64,000 nucleotides of DNA from an uncultured Oscillospiraceae bacterium (GTDB lineage Bacteria; Bacillota; Clostridia; Oscillospirales; Oscillospiraceae), in NCBI GenBank assembly GCA_934591635.1, contig CAKTPI010000007.1:53237-117236 (forward strand). The letters are read 5' to 3'. Position 1 is the stretch's first letter; each line of letters opens with the position of its first letter. The position numbers and the translations under genes are program-made. The notes beneath the pieces were generated by a model. It did no database searches. It was not told the origin of the DNA and was given only the letters and a program-made list of their open reading frames with translations. Of this stretch, positions 43,617 to 52,788 are shown one piece after another.

Positions 43617-44498
43617 TTACCGCCTTTCCGATGCTTCCTGCGGAAACATCCACAAATACATATCCTCCAGCCGGGGGGCTGCGGCAGCGGAGCCGGATAC
43701 CGCCGGTGCCTCTGCCAGATAACGAATGGAAACAGCACCGTTTTCTTCATTACGGAGATTGACAATGGAAAGACATTGCTCATATTTGCCCAGAGACTCC
43801 GCTGAAATCCGGGCAGTCCACACCTTGCCCTCTACCAGCTTCACCAGCTCCTCGGTCGTGCCGCAGGCCAGCAGCTTTCCTCCCTTCATTACTGCATTAC
43901 GGGTGGAAATGTACTCTACATCCGAAACAATGTGGGTGGAGATCAGGACAATACGGTCATGGGCAAACTCCGACAGCAGGTTGCGGAAGCGCACCCGCTC
44001 CCCAGGATCCAGGCCGCTGGTGGGCTCATCCAGCACCAGCACCTCCGGTTCGTTCAGCAGCGCCTGGGCAATGCCCACCCGGCGCTTCATGCCGCCGGAA
44101 AGCTTTGCGATTTTTTTGCCGCGCACATGGGTCAAGCTCATCTGCTCCAGCAGCTGGGATATTCTTTTCTTACTGTCGGAGACTGTCAGGCCCTTCAGCG
44201 CTGCCACGTACTCCAAATAATCCTGCACGGTAAACTCCGGGTAGAAGCCGAATTCCTGAGGCAGATATCCAAAAATATCCCGGTATTTCTGTCCCAAGGA
44301 AGAAATCGGAACACCGTCATAAGTAACCGTGCCGGAGGATGGCTGCATAATACCGGAGAGGATTCGCATCAGTGTCGTCTTGCCGGCACCGTTGGCACCC
44401 AGCAGGCCCCACACGCCGGGTGTCAGCCGCAAAGAAACATCGTCCACCGCCGTCATATCCTTGAAGCGTTTTGAAATATGGTCAACACATAATTCCAT
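43617..44498 (-). CDS. ABC transporter ATP-binding protein
   Basis: A 293-residue ATPase: Walker A GLLGANGAGKTTLMR, Q-loop YLPQEFGFYPE, signature KLSGGMKRRVGIAQ, Walker B VLVLDEPTSGLDP and switch His in LISTHIVSD. A C-terminal extension of about 70 residues follows, as in the BcrA-like export ATPases. The start MELCVD at 44498 has AAAGGA upstream. It pairs with the permease four bases downstream. Confidence 0.93.
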   Translation of the reverse strand: MELCVDHISKRFKDMTAVDDVSLRLTPGVWGLLGANGAGKTTLMRILSGIMQPSSGTVTYDGVPISSLGQKYRDIFGYLPQEFGFYPEFTVQDYLEYVAALKGLTVSDSKKRISQLLEQMSLTHVRGKKIAKLSGGMKRRVGIAQALLNEPEVLVLDEPTSGLDPGERVRFRNLLSEFAHDRIVLISTHIVSDVEYISTRNAVMKGGKLLACGTTEELVKLVEGKVWTARISAESLGKYEQCLSIVNLRNEENGAVSIRYLAEAPAVSGSAAAAPRLEDMYLWMFPQEASERR

Positions 44499-44499
44499 A

Positions 44500-45294
44500 C
44501 TATAATCCTTTCTGATCGCACGGGGCGATCTGCATTTCTGTATACGCGCTGTTGTGGAGGAGGGAATGAAGCTGATAACAGCAAAAGGCAGCCAGTACCG
44601 CACACAGGCAAATCCAGACAAAGGAGAAATTCCCCCTGAATTGCAGATACCGGTTTCCAACGAAAATTCCCAGCAGCAAAGCGCCGCAAAGTCCCATACT
44701 GCCCCACAGGCAGGTTTGGGGTGCGGTATGCGCCAGCAGATAGAGGCTTCCGCTGGCAGCCAGCAAGAAGGGAAGCATAACGGAAACCAGTGCTGCATCT
44801 GCCCGCAGGGCAAACCCGAGAGCCACTGTCAGCAGGATTCCGGACAACAGTGCCGCATCCCCCGCCCCAACGATGATGAATCTTGCCAGAAGCAGACGGG
44901 CTGAGGAGAAACGGGTTGCTGCCTCCACCTCCTGCATTCCGTAGCGGTTAGAGCGATAGAGAAATGGCGGGATGGTCATGAACACCAGAACCGACAGGCT
45001 GCCAAGCATGCCGACAACAGACTGAGGATTTGTCCAATACCCCTGTCCATAAAGCCGCACCATCATCCAGCATATCATGATCAGCGCCGCCCCCTGGATT
45101 GTCCAAACCTTCCAGCCGACAAACCGAACCTGCATCCGCAGAAATTGCATGAATGTGATCCGCTGTCGGGCTTTCCGTTTTCTTGTCTCCTGCCGCGCCA
45201 AAAGTGCTGCTGCTGACACGGCGGCCTCCGGGGCAGTCATATCGGCCTGCTGATATGACTGACGCAGCTGCGTCTTTACATCACGGTTTTTCAT
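44500..45294 (-). CDS. Membrane protein between ECF sigma factor and ABC genes, putative anti-sigma factor
   Basis: A 264-residue protein with a cytoplasmic N-terminus of about 60 residues (VKTQLRQSYQQADMTAPEAA) and about six transmembrane helices from residue 68 on. It overlaps the sigma gene by 14 bases and ends one base before the ATPase start. Position and topology fit an anti-sigma factor or a third transporter subunit; the family was not recognised. AAGGAGG precedes the start at 45294. Confidence 0.75.
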   Translation of the reverse strand: MKNRDVKTQLRQSYQQADMTAPEAAVSAAALLARQETRKRKARQRITFMQFLRMQVRFVGWKVWTIQGAALIMICWMMVRLYGQGYWTNPQSVVGMLGSLSVLVFMTIPPFLYRSNRYGMQEVEAATRFSSARLLLARFIIVGAGDAALLSGILLTVALGFALRADAALVSVMLPFLLAASGSLYLLAHTAPQTCLWGSMGLCGALLLGIFVGNRYLQFRGNFSFVWICLCAVLAAFCCYQLHSLLHNSAYTEMQIAPCDQKGL

Positions 45295-45817
45295 GGTATT
45301 CCTCCTTTTCAAGCTGGTTTTTCAGCCGTTTCAGGGCAATTCGAAGACGGGACTGTACGGTACGCAGAGGCGTTTCGGTCACCTGGGCAATCTGGCGCAG
45401 TGTCAGCTCTTGGCAAAAGCGGAGCTGCAGCACCTCCTGCTGCTCCGGTGGCAGGGCCCGGATACGCTGCCGGAAATCCACGTCGGCATGAATCCGATCA
45501 AAGCCAGACTCCTCGATTGGAAGCTCCTCCGGGATATCCTCCAATGATACGCCGTCTTTTTTCCGGTACATGTCCACGCAGGTGTTGGCGGCAATGCGAT
45601 ACAAAAACGCCTTGCACCTTCCCTTATGTACGTAGCGATCATAATAGCGGATGGCCTTCAGGAAGGTCTCCTGGGCCGCATCCTCGGCAAGGCTCGCACT
45701 GGGAGCATGCCACAGGCAATAGCGAAAAATCTCAGGATACAGTAACCTGACCAATTCCTCCGCTGCCTCCGCATTCCCCTGCCCGATCTGCTGCATCAAT
45801 TTCTCTTCACGCGTCAA
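45281..45817 (-). CDS. ECF RNA polymerase sigma factor
   Basis: A 178-residue ECF sigma factor: region 2 (ASLAEDAAQETFLKAIRYYD) and region 4 (LPPEQQEVLQLRFCQELTLR, then TPLRTVQSRLRIALKRLK). It starts with TTG at 45817, with AGGAGG seven bases upstream and no better ATG. Heading an operon with a membrane partner and an ABC exporter suggests that it senses envelope stress or an antimicrobial and induces the exporter. Confidence 0.92.
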   Translation of the reverse strand: MTREEKLMQQIGQGNAEAAEELVRLLYPEIFRYCLWHAPSASLAEDAAQETFLKAIRYYDRYVHKGRCKAFLYRIAANTCVDMYRKKDGVSLEDIPEELPIEESGFDRIHADVDFRQRIRALPPEQQEVLQLRFCQELTLRQIAQVTETPLRTVQSRLRIALKRLKNQLEKEEYHEKP

Positions 45818-45904
45818 GATGATTCCTCCTAAGGGCGTCCCCTCATGTAATAAAACGAACAGGCAGCAGCAAAATGATTAAAAGAATACAAAAAATTTTA
45901 TTCC

Positions 45905-45952
45905 ACGAAAAAAGAGCATTGCAGGCCAAGGTAAGCGCAGCAATGCTCTTTT
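45905..45952 (-). terminator. Terminator of metK
   Basis: Perfect stem AAAAGAGCATTGC/GCAATGCTCTTTT (45910-45952); the minus strand continues TTCG after the T-run. Confidence 0.88.
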
Positions 45953-45970
45953 CTGTTATAGCTGAATCAT

Positions 45971-47116
45971 TCAGATTCCGGCCAACTCTTTCAGCTGATC
46001 GGCCAGATCCGTCCGTTCCCAGGGGCGGTCGTCCACACCGAAGTGACCGTTTGCGGCAGTTGCGGCATAGATGGGGCGGCGCAGGTCAAAACGGTGGATA
46101 ATGCCGGCGGGGGTCATATCTACGGTCTTGCGCAGCAGCTCGGTCATCTGCTCCTCGGGAATACGGCCGGTGCCAAAGGAATCCACCCGGACAGAGACCG
46201 GCTCTGCCACACCGATGGCGTAAGCCAGCTGCACCTGCACCTGGGTTGCCAGGCCCGCCGCTACCAGGTTCTTGGCCATGTAGCGGGCAAGGTAAGCAGC
46301 GCTGCGGTCCACCTTGGTGGGGTCCTTGCCGGAGAAGGCGCCGCCGCCGTGGGAGAAGTAGCCGCCATAGGTATCCACAATGATCTTTCTGCCGGTCAGA
46401 CCGGTATCTCCATTGGGGCCGCCGATAACAAAGTTGCCGGTGGGGTTGATGAACACATGCTTCACGTCCTCCAGCCGGAAGCCGTACTTCTGAAGAACAG
46501 GGGCAATCACTTCTTTGGAGATGTATTTACGCAGCTCCTCAATGGCAAAATCCTGGCTATGCATCACGGAAACCACCACGGTATCCACACCAGCCACGCT
46601 GCCCTGCTCGTCAAATTCCACACTGACCTGGGTCTTGCCATCGGCACGAAGCAGATCGGTAGACGCAATGCATGCGGTCAGCCGGTTGCTCAGCGCCCGG
46701 GCCAAAGCAATGGGCATCGGCATCAATTCCGGAGTCTGGGTGCAGGCGCCGCCGAACATCATACCCTGGTCACCGGCACCGCCCACCTGGTCGTTGGTAC
46801 CCATAGCAATATCGGCAGACTGGGTGTGGATACGGCACTGGATCTCCACTGTGTCGGCATCAAAGCCATCCCCGGGGTAAACATAACCGATCTTCCGGAT
46901 GGCCTCCCGGGCAACGGCAGGATAATCCACCACAGCCTTGGTAGTGATCTCGCCGCAGATCAGGCAGAAATTGGTGGTAACCATGGTCTCACAGGCCACG
47001 CGGGAATCGGGATCCTGGGCAAGGCATGCATCCAGAATGGCATCGGAAATGGAGTCCGCCACCTTGTCAGGGTGGCCGTTGGTAACGCATTCGGAGGTAA
47101 ATAATCTTTTTTCCAT
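45971..47116 (-). CDS. metK: S-adenosylmethionine synthetase
   Basis: Makes SAM from methionine and ATP. The 381-residue product has the signature motifs GHPDKVADSISD, GAGDQGMMFG and GGGAFSGKDPTKVDRS. The start at 47116 follows AAAGGACAC. It is preceded by a SAM-I riboswitch, so its own product turns it off. Confidence 0.98.
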   Translation of the reverse strand: MEKRLFTSECVTNGHPDKVADSISDAILDACLAQDPDSRVACETMVTTNFCLICGEITTKAVVDYPAVAREAIRKIGYVYPGDGFDADTVEIQCRIHTQSADIAMGTNDQVGGAGDQGMMFGGACTQTPELMPMPIALARALSNRLTACIASTDLLRADGKTQVSVEFDEQGSVAGVDTVVVSVMHSQDFAIEELRKYISKEVIAPVLQKYGFRLEDVKHVFINPTGNFVIGGPNGDTGLTGRKIIVDTYGGYFSHGGGAFSGKDPTKVDRSAAYLARYMAKNLVAAGLATQVQVQLAYAIGVAEPVSVRVDSFGTGRIPEEQMTELLRKTVDMTPAGIIHRFDLRRPIYAATAANGHFGVDDRPWERTDLADQLKELAGI

Positions 47117-47151
47117 ATTGTGTCCTTTCTCTCTGTTACGATCATCTGCGC

Positions 47152-47183
47152 AAAAAAATCGCACACCGAAGATTCGATGTGCG
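47152..47183 (-). terminator. Regulated terminator of the metK riboswitch
   Basis: Stem CGCACA.CGAA with its complement TTCGATGTGCG (47160-47183), then a T7 run on the minus strand, between the aptamer and metK. Confidence 0.88.
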
Positions 47184-47196
47184 CATGTATCGAACC

Positions 47197-47283
47197 CTCA
47201 TCTTTCGTTGCCGCCGGATTTAGCACCTTGAATAACAGGTTGCTGGGTTTCATCGGGCCGTTCCCTCCACCACTCTTGATAAG
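47197..47283 (-). promoter_or_regulatory. SAM-I (S-box) riboswitch aptamer
   Basis: On the minus strand the conserved CTTATCAAGAG, GGTGGAGGGA, GGCCCGATGAAACCCAGCAA, then AAGGTGCTAAATCC and GATGAG appear in order. The first and last segments close the P1 stem. SAM binding would favour the terminator that follows and stop metK transcription. Confidence 0.96.
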
Positions 47284-47312
47284 GCTGTATGCAATTTTCA
47301 ATTACCAGGGCT

Positions 47313-47340
47313 ATTATAGTCGGGTTTTGCCAATTGTCAA
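47313..47340 (-). promoter_or_regulatory. Sigma-A promoter of the metK leader
   Basis: TTGACA (47335-47340) and TATAAT (47313-47318), spacer 16 bp. Confidence 0.9.
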
Positions 47341-47442
47341 GAGGGAAAAGGGAAACTTTTTCGATTGTTCACAAATACGATATGGACTTTTGCAAAAAGT
47401 ACTGGTAGAATAGATGGCAATCGAGTTGAGGAGTTGAGCTTT

Positions 47443-48309
47443 GTGAAAAATCTTCGCAGAAATTTTGAACGGTTCTGTCTGCGCAACCGCAGCAAGGGTA
47501 TTTCCAATCTGATGCTTTATATCTGCATTGGCAACGCTGTTGTGTATCTATTGAGTGTTTTTGCGCAGAACAATTTCCTTTACTACCTGCTGTGCTTCGA
47601 CCGCAGCCTCATTTTGAATGGGCAGATTTGGCGGCTGATCACCTATCCCCTGACCATGAACGCCGGGATGGGTGGCGGAATGAGCATTTTGCTGGTTGCC
47701 ATCAGCCTGTTCTGCTACTATTCCCTGGGCATGGTCATTGAGCGCAGCTGGGGCACGCTGAAATTCAATCTCTTCTATCTCTCCGGCGTGGTGATGATGG
47801 ACATTTTCTGCATGTTCTTCCCCAACTGCCGGGCAGATGTTTACTATCTGAACATGAGTCTCTTCCTGGCTTACTCCACCATGTTCCCCGATGCCACCTT
47901 CCTGTTTATGATGATTATCCCGGTGAAAGCCTGGATTTTTGCGCTGTTTGATCTGGCCATGGTGGTTTTGGGCATGATCCAGTCCAGCTTCCCCTACAAT
48001 CTGTTCCCGCTGATTGCGCTGGCAAATTATTTCCTGTTCTTCGGCTCCGATGTGCTGAACCTCTTCCCCATCCGCTTTCAGATGAAGCTGCGCAAGCTTT
48101 TCCGCATAAAGCCCAAGCAGCCGAAGGTGATCCAGTTCCACGTGAGTCAGAAGCCCCAGGAACCGAAGCAGAATTACAACCACCGCTGCACCGTCTGCGG
48201 CCGCACGGATGTGAGTAATCCCGAGCTGGAATTCCGTTACTGCTCCAAGTGCAAGGGCTACTACTGCTACTGCCAGGATCACATCAACAACCACGTGCAC
48301 ATCCAGTAA
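47443..48309 (+). CDS. Rhomboid-like membrane protein with C-terminal zinc ribbon
   Basis: A 288-residue protein with about six transmembrane helices in the rhomboid arrangement ([27 protein letters not shown] is the loop typical of rhomboids). The catalytic GxSG motif is absent: the matching helix reads [16 protein letters not shown]. It may therefore be a proteolytically inactive rhomboid. A cytoplasmic tail (about 225-288) carries [20 protein letters not shown] and then [11 protein letters not shown], enough Cys for one or two zinc sites. The start is GTG at 47443 with GAGGAG nine bases upstream. It is divergent from metK and followed 16 bases later by glpK. Confidence 0.8.
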   Translation: MKNLRRNFERFCLRNRSKGISNLMLYICIGNAVVYLLSVFAQNNFLYYLLCFDRSLILNGQIWRLITYPLTMNAGMGGGMSILLVAISLFCYYSLGMVIERSWGTLKFNLFYLSGVVMMDIFCMFFPNCRADVYYLNMSLFLAYSTMFPDATFLFMMIIPVKAWIFALFDLAMVVLGMIQSSFPYNLFPLIALANYFLFFGSDVLNLFPIRFQMKLRKLFRIKPKQPKVIQFHVSQKPQEPKQNYNHRCTVCGRTDVSNPELEFRYCSKCKGYYCYCQDHINNHVHIQ

Positions 48310-48325
48310 TACGGAGGGAACTGCG

Positions 48326-49825
48326 ATGCCCAAGTTCATTATGGCCCTTGACTCCGGCACCACCTCAAACCGCTGCATTCTCTTCAACCACGCCGGAGAA
48401 ATCTGCGCCGTCGCGCAAAAGGAATTCACTCAGATTTTCCCCAAGCCGGGCTGGGTGGAGCACGATGCGGATGAAATTTTTGAAACGCAGCTGGCCGTTG
48501 CCCGGCAGGCCCTTGCCAGCATTGGTGCCAGCGCCGCGGACATTGCCGCCATCGGCATTACGAACCAACGGGAAACCACCATTTTATGGGATAAACGCAC
48601 TGGTCAGCCCATCTGCAATGCCATCGTATGGCAGTGCAGACGGACAACCGAAATCTGCCAGCAGCTGCAAAGTGAGGGGCTGACCGAACCCATTCGGGAA
48701 AAGACCGGCCTTGTGATTGACCCTTACTTTTCCGGCACCAAAATTCACTGGATTCTGAAAAATGTGCCCGGGGCCAGGGAACTGGCTGAAAGCGGCAATC
48801 TGCTCTTCGGCACGGTAGAAACCTGGCTTATCTGGAAGCTGACCGGCGGGCGGGTTCATGTGACGGATTATTCCAACGCCTCCCGTACCATGCTGTTTAA
48901 CATCCACACCCTGCAATGGGACGAGGACATCCTCCGCCGCCTGGAAATTCCCCGGGGGGTGCTGCCGACGCCTATGCCCTCCAGCTGCTGCTATGGGCTG
49001 ACGGAGCCTCAATTTTTCGGTGCACCCATTCCCATTGCCGGGGCCGCCGGTGACCAGCAGGCTGCGCTGTTCGGGCAGGCCTGCTTCCGGGAGGGCGACT
49101 CCAAATGCACCTACGGAACCGGTGCGTTTCTGCTGATGAATACCGGAGAAACGCCCATTTTCTCCAAAAACGGCCTGGTCACCACCATTGCCTGGGGGCT
49201 GGACGGAAGGGTGCATTATGCCCTGGAGGGTTCCATCTTTGTTGCCGGGGCTGCCATTCAGTGGCTGCGGGACGAACTGCATCTCATTGATTCCGCCGCC
49301 GACTCCGAATATCTTGCCAAGCGGGTGCCGGATACCGGCGGGTGCTATGTAGTGCCGGCCTTTACCGGCCTGGGCGCCCCCTACTGGGATGCCTATGCCC
49401 GCGGGGCCATTGTCGGTCTGACCCGGGGTGTTAACCAAAATCACATCATCCGGGCCACTCTGGATTCCATCACCTATGAAATCCACGATGTGCTCTCCGC
49501 TATGGAGGCAGATGCCGGTATCTCTCTGTCCGGTCTGAAGGTGGATGGCGGTGCCTCCGCCAACAACTACCTGATGCAGACGCAAGCAGACATCAATCAC
49601 GCCCCGGTAGACCGCCCGAGGTGCGTAGAGACCACCGCTGCCGGTGCGGCTTTCCTGGCCGGTCTTTCCGTAGGCTTCTGGGAAAACCAGGAGGAGCTGA
49701 CCCGGATCCGCCAAACCGACCGCACCTTCTGCCCGATGCTGTCGGAACAGGAACGAATGATGCGGCTGAACGGCTGGAAAAAGGCCGTCCGCTGCACAAG
49801 AGGCTGGGCTGAGGACGAGGGGTAA
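48326..49825 (+). CDS. glpK: Glycerol kinase
   Basis: A 499-residue FGGY kinase with motifs [55 protein letters not shown] (catalytic Asp) and [14 protein letters not shown]. Converts glycerol to glycerol 3-phosphate. GGAGGGAAC precedes the ATG. No glpF or glpD is adjacent. This is the third FGGY kinase in the window. Confidence 0.97.
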   Translation: MPKFIMALDSGTTSNRCILFNHAGEICAVAQKEFTQIFPKPGWVEHDADEIFETQLAVARQALASIGASAADIAAIGITNQRETTILWDKRTGQPICNAIVWQCRRTTEICQQLQSEGLTEPIREKTGLVIDPYFSGTKIHWILKNVPGARELAESGNLLFGTVETWLIWKLTGGRVHVTDYSNASRTMLFNIHTLQWDEDILRRLEIPRGVLPTPMPSSCCYGLTEPQFFGAPIPIAGAAGDQQAALFGQACFREGDSKCTYGTGAFLLMNTGETPIFSKNGLVTTIAWGLDGRVHYALEGSIFVAGAAIQWLRDELHLIDSAADSEYLAKRVPDTGGCYVVPAFTGLGAPYWDAYARGAIVGLTRGVNQNHIIRATLDSITYEIHDVLSAMEADAGISLSGLKVDGGASANNYLMQTQADINHAPVDRPRCVETTAAGAAFLAGLSVGFWENQEELTRIRQTDRTFCPMLSEQERMMRLNGWKKAVRCTRGWAEDEG

Positions 49826-49888
49826 CCGGTTCTGATTGCCACGCGCATGCATAGGATGTTCTATACATCTGAAACATGAGGTGGTCAT

Positions 49889-50518
49889 ATGGAACCTACA
49901 GCAGCACGGAATCAAATAACATTGCGGGGAAGCCTGTTGGAGCTTCCCCAGCTTTCCCACGAGAATCACGGAAAACGGTTTTTTCGCTTTCCGCTGGAGG
50001 TGCCCCGGCTCTCCGGTGCAGTGGACACGCTTCCGGTGATTGCGGAGGAGGCAATTCTGAACACACTGGATTTATCCGGTGGCAGCATGCTGACGGTGAA
50101 CGGTCAGGTTCGCTCCCACAACATCCGTGAGAATGGGAAACGGCACCTTTCCGTCTTTGTCTTTGCTGCTGGTATTACCGCAGAAGAAGGGGAAGCGGCG
50201 AACCGCGTGCTGCTGGATGGCATTTTGTGCCGGGAGCCCACCTATCGGCGCACCCCGCTGGGACGCGAAATCTGTGACGTAATGTTAGCTGTGCCCCGGG
50301 TTTTTCACCGGGCGGACTACCTGCCCTGCATTCTATGGGGGAGAGTTGCCAGCCGTGCCGCCTGCTGCACGGTTGGCGACCGGATCATTCTGGACGGTCG
50401 CCTGCAAAGCCGCATTTATACCAAGCTTACCGAAGAAGGTGCCGAAGAACGAACCACCTATGAAATATCCGCCCTGACAGCAGATTTTCCGTCACCGCAG
50501 GAGGAAGCAAACGAATAA
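49889..50518 (+). CDS. SSB-like protein with two OB folds
   Basis: A 209-residue single-stranded-DNA-binding-like protein. The first half (about 1-95) and the second half (about 105-200) each resemble an OB fold; the second contains VLLDGILCREPTYRRTPLGR and VMLAVPRVFHRADYLPCI, clearly SSB-like. The acidic DDIPF-type tail of true SSB is missing. It is 15 bases upstream of nth and likely co-transcribed. Housekeeping SSB is probably elsewhere. Confidence 0.85.
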   Translation: MEPTAARNQITLRGSLLELPQLSHENHGKRFFRFPLEVPRLSGAVDTLPVIAEEAILNTLDLSGGSMLTVNGQVRSHNIRENGKRHLSVFVFAAGITAEEGEAANRVLLDGILCREPTYRRTPLGREICDVMLAVPRVFHRADYLPCILWGRVASRAACCTVGDRIILDGRLQSRIYTKLTEEGAEERTTYEISALTADFPSPQEEANE

Positions 50519-50533
50519 GAAGAGAGAGAAGCC

Positions 50534-51169
50534 ATGGAAGAAAAAGTTGCCGCCATCATTGAAATTTTGAAGGATCGCTACCCTGCTGCCCTGTGTGCCC
50601 TGCACTATGACAAGGACTATGAGCTGATGATCTCCGTCCGGCTGTCCGCTCAGTGCACCGATGCCCGGGTCAATCAGGTCACACCTGCCCTGTTTGCCGC
50701 CTACCCCACTCTGGAGGCCATGGCAGAGGCAGACATTGGGGATGTGGAGGAATATGTCCGCTCCTGCGGATTTTACAAGCACAAAGCGCGGGACATCGTA
50801 CTGGCCTGCCAGATGCTGCTGACGCAGTACGGCGGCAAGGTACCCGGCACCATGGAGGAGCTGCTGAAGCTGCCTGGGGTTGGCCGCAAAACCGCGAACC
50901 TGCTGCTGGGGGATATTTACGGGGTACCCGGCAGTGTGGTGTGCGATACGCACTGCATCCGCATCTGCGGACGGCTGGGGCTGAGCACCGGCAAGGAGCC
51001 GGAAAAGGTAGAGCAGCAGCTGCGGAAGATTCTGCCCCCGGAGGAATCCTCTGATTTCTGCCACCGCATTGTGCTGTTTGGCCGGGACATCTGTACTGCC
51101 CGCAATCCTCGCTGCGGCGAATGCCCGCTGCGTATGTACTGCTCCTACTTTAGCAGCACAGCCGAATAA
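50534..51169 (+). CDS. nth: Endonuclease III
   Basis: A DNA glycosylase/AP lyase for oxidised pyrimidines, 211 residues. The helix-hairpin-helix LPGVGRKTANLLL carries the catalytic Lys, VCDTHCIRICGRL the catalytic Asp, and the C-terminal C-x6-C-x2-C-x5-C set (CTARNPRCGECPLRMYC) binds a 4Fe-4S cluster. Confidence 0.97.
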   Translation: MEEKVAAIIEILKDRYPAALCALHYDKDYELMISVRLSAQCTDARVNQVTPALFAAYPTLEAMAEADIGDVEEYVRSCGFYKHKARDIVLACQMLLTQYGGKVPGTMEELLKLPGVGRKTANLLLGDIYGVPGSVVCDTHCIRICGRLGLSTGKEPEKVEQQLRKILPPEESSDFCHRIVLFGRDICTARNPRCGECPLRMYCSYFSSTAE

Positions 51170-51222
51170 TCCGAATCTCCCTCCCCCCTGCCGCATACAC
51201 TGCGGACAAGGGGGGATTTCTT

Positions 51223-52725
51223 TTGTACCGAACCAAACCGATTTTCTACCGGGCCATGCTGCTGACAGGTGTTAATTTGCTGCTGCGCCTGGTGGGGACA
51301 TCCTTCCAGGTCTATTTGTCCCGCCACATCGGCGCGGCCGGAATCGGGCTGCTGCAGCTGGTGCTGTCCGTTGGGAATCTTGCGATGGTTGCGGGCATTG
51401 CCGGTATCCGCACCGCGACCATGTATCTGACCGCAGAGGAGCTTGGCCGCAGGAATCCGCAGAACGTAAGGCAAATTCTCTCCGCCTGCTTTTTATACAG
51501 CATTTTATGCAGCGCCGCCGTTGCCGCCGGACTGTTTTTGGGTGCGCCAATGCTGGCCGCCCACTGGATTGGAAATCCCCAGATTGTTCCGGCTCTGCGG
51601 CTTTTTGCCGTATTTCTTCCCGCCGTGTGCCTGAGCGGCGTAATGAGCGGATATTTCACTGCCGCCAATCGGATTGGGACGCTGGCAGCCGTTGAGGTAG
51701 CCGAGCAGCTATGCTCCATGGCCGTCACCCTGGTGAGCCTGGCCCTGTGGGCGGGGCAGGATGCCGAGCGCTCCTGCCTGTGTGTGGTGCTGGGGGCCGG
51801 TGTCAGCGCCTGTGTGACCCTGATGCTGCTGGTGTGGCTGCGCATCCGGGAAAAGCCCGGATGCACAGATGCTTTTCCCGTTCGGAGAAGACTCCTGCAT
51901 GCCGCTGTTCCTCTGGCCGGGGCAGATGTGGTGCGTTCCGGCATCGGCACCACGGAAAATCTGCTGGTGCCCAAACGGCTGGCCCTGTTTCAGGGGGAAC
52001 GCGACCCGATGAGCGCCTTCGGCCGGGTGAGCGGAATGGTGTTCCCCCTGATGATGTTCCCGGCCTGCATTCTGTTTGCACTGGCGGAGCTGCTGATCCC
52101 CGAGCTTGCCCGGTGCAATGCCGCCGGAAAAAAAGAGCGGATCGGCTACCTGGTGCAGCGGGGACTGTGGTCTGCCATGCTGTACGGCATGTTCTTTGGT
52201 GGATTGATTTTCCTGTGGGCCGAACCTCTGTGCATCCGGCTGTACCACAACCTCCAGGCGGGCAGTGCCCTGCGGTACTATGCCGTAATGATTCCCTTTC
52301 TCTACTGCGATGCCATCACCGATGCCATGACCAAGGGACTGGGGCAGCAGAAAATCTGCGTGCGGTACAACATCATTACTTCCCTTCTGGATGTGGTGTT
52401 TCTGTTTCTGCTGCTGCCGGTATACGGGATGAAGGGATACTTCTTCAGCTTTCTTGTCACTCACCTGATCAATTTTCTGCTCAGCATGCGCAGGCTCTGC
52501 ATCATCACCGATTTCCGTATCCCGTTTGCCGCCCCTGCTTTCACTGCAAGCGCCGGAATTCTGGCCGTATGGCTCTCCCTGCAAACCGGTTGGAACCTTC
52601 TGTACATCCCGACCTTCTTCCTGCTGCTCCGGCTTTTTGGTGTTGTCAAAAAGAAAGACCTTCTGTGGATTCGGCAATTGATTTCCTTTTCCAGGCAGCA
52701 GACAAAATCTGCCGTCCCCAGTTGA
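51223..52725 (+). CDS. Polysaccharide/lipid flippase, SpoVB-like (MVF superfamily)
   Basis: A 500-residue protein with about 14 hydrophobic helices, beginning RAMLLTGVNLLLRLVGTSFQ, typical of the SpoVB/MurJ-like oligosaccharide flippases. It starts with TTG at 51223, preceded by a run of G (GGGGGGATT). SpoVB-like proteins move lipid-linked wall precursors, often during sporulation, which suits a spore former. The exact substrate is not readable. Confidence 0.87.
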   Translation: MYRTKPIFYRAMLLTGVNLLLRLVGTSFQVYLSRHIGAAGIGLLQLVLSVGNLAMVAGIAGIRTATMYLTAEELGRRNPQNVRQILSACFLYSILCSAAVAAGLFLGAPMLAAHWIGNPQIVPALRLFAVFLPAVCLSGVMSGYFTAANRIGTLAAVEVAEQLCSMAVTLVSLALWAGQDAERSCLCVVLGAGVSACVTLMLLVWLRIREKPGCTDAFPVRRRLLHAAVPLAGADVVRSGIGTTENLLVPKRLALFQGERDPMSAFGRVSGMVFPLMMFPACILFALAELLIPELARCNAAGKKERIGYLVQRGLWSAMLYGMFFGGLIFLWAEPLCIRLYHNLQAGSALRYYAVMIPFLYCDAITDAMTKGLGQQKICVRYNIITSLLDVVFLFLLLPVYGMKGYFFSFLVTHLINFLLSMRRLCIITDFRIPFAAPAFTASAGILAVWLSLQTGWNLLYIPTFFLLLRLFGVVKKKDLLWIRQLISFSRQQTKSAVPS

Positions 52726-52750
52726 CCCATCAAAGTGCAGCCGCTATAAT
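52722..52750 (+). promoter_or_regulatory. Sigma-A promoter of the 52789 gene
   Basis: TTGACC (52722-52727) and TATAAT (52745-52750), spacer 17 bp. Confidence 0.82.
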
Positions 52751-52788
52751 GGAAGAAAAAGCATTTTACTCGAAGATGGGAGACAACA

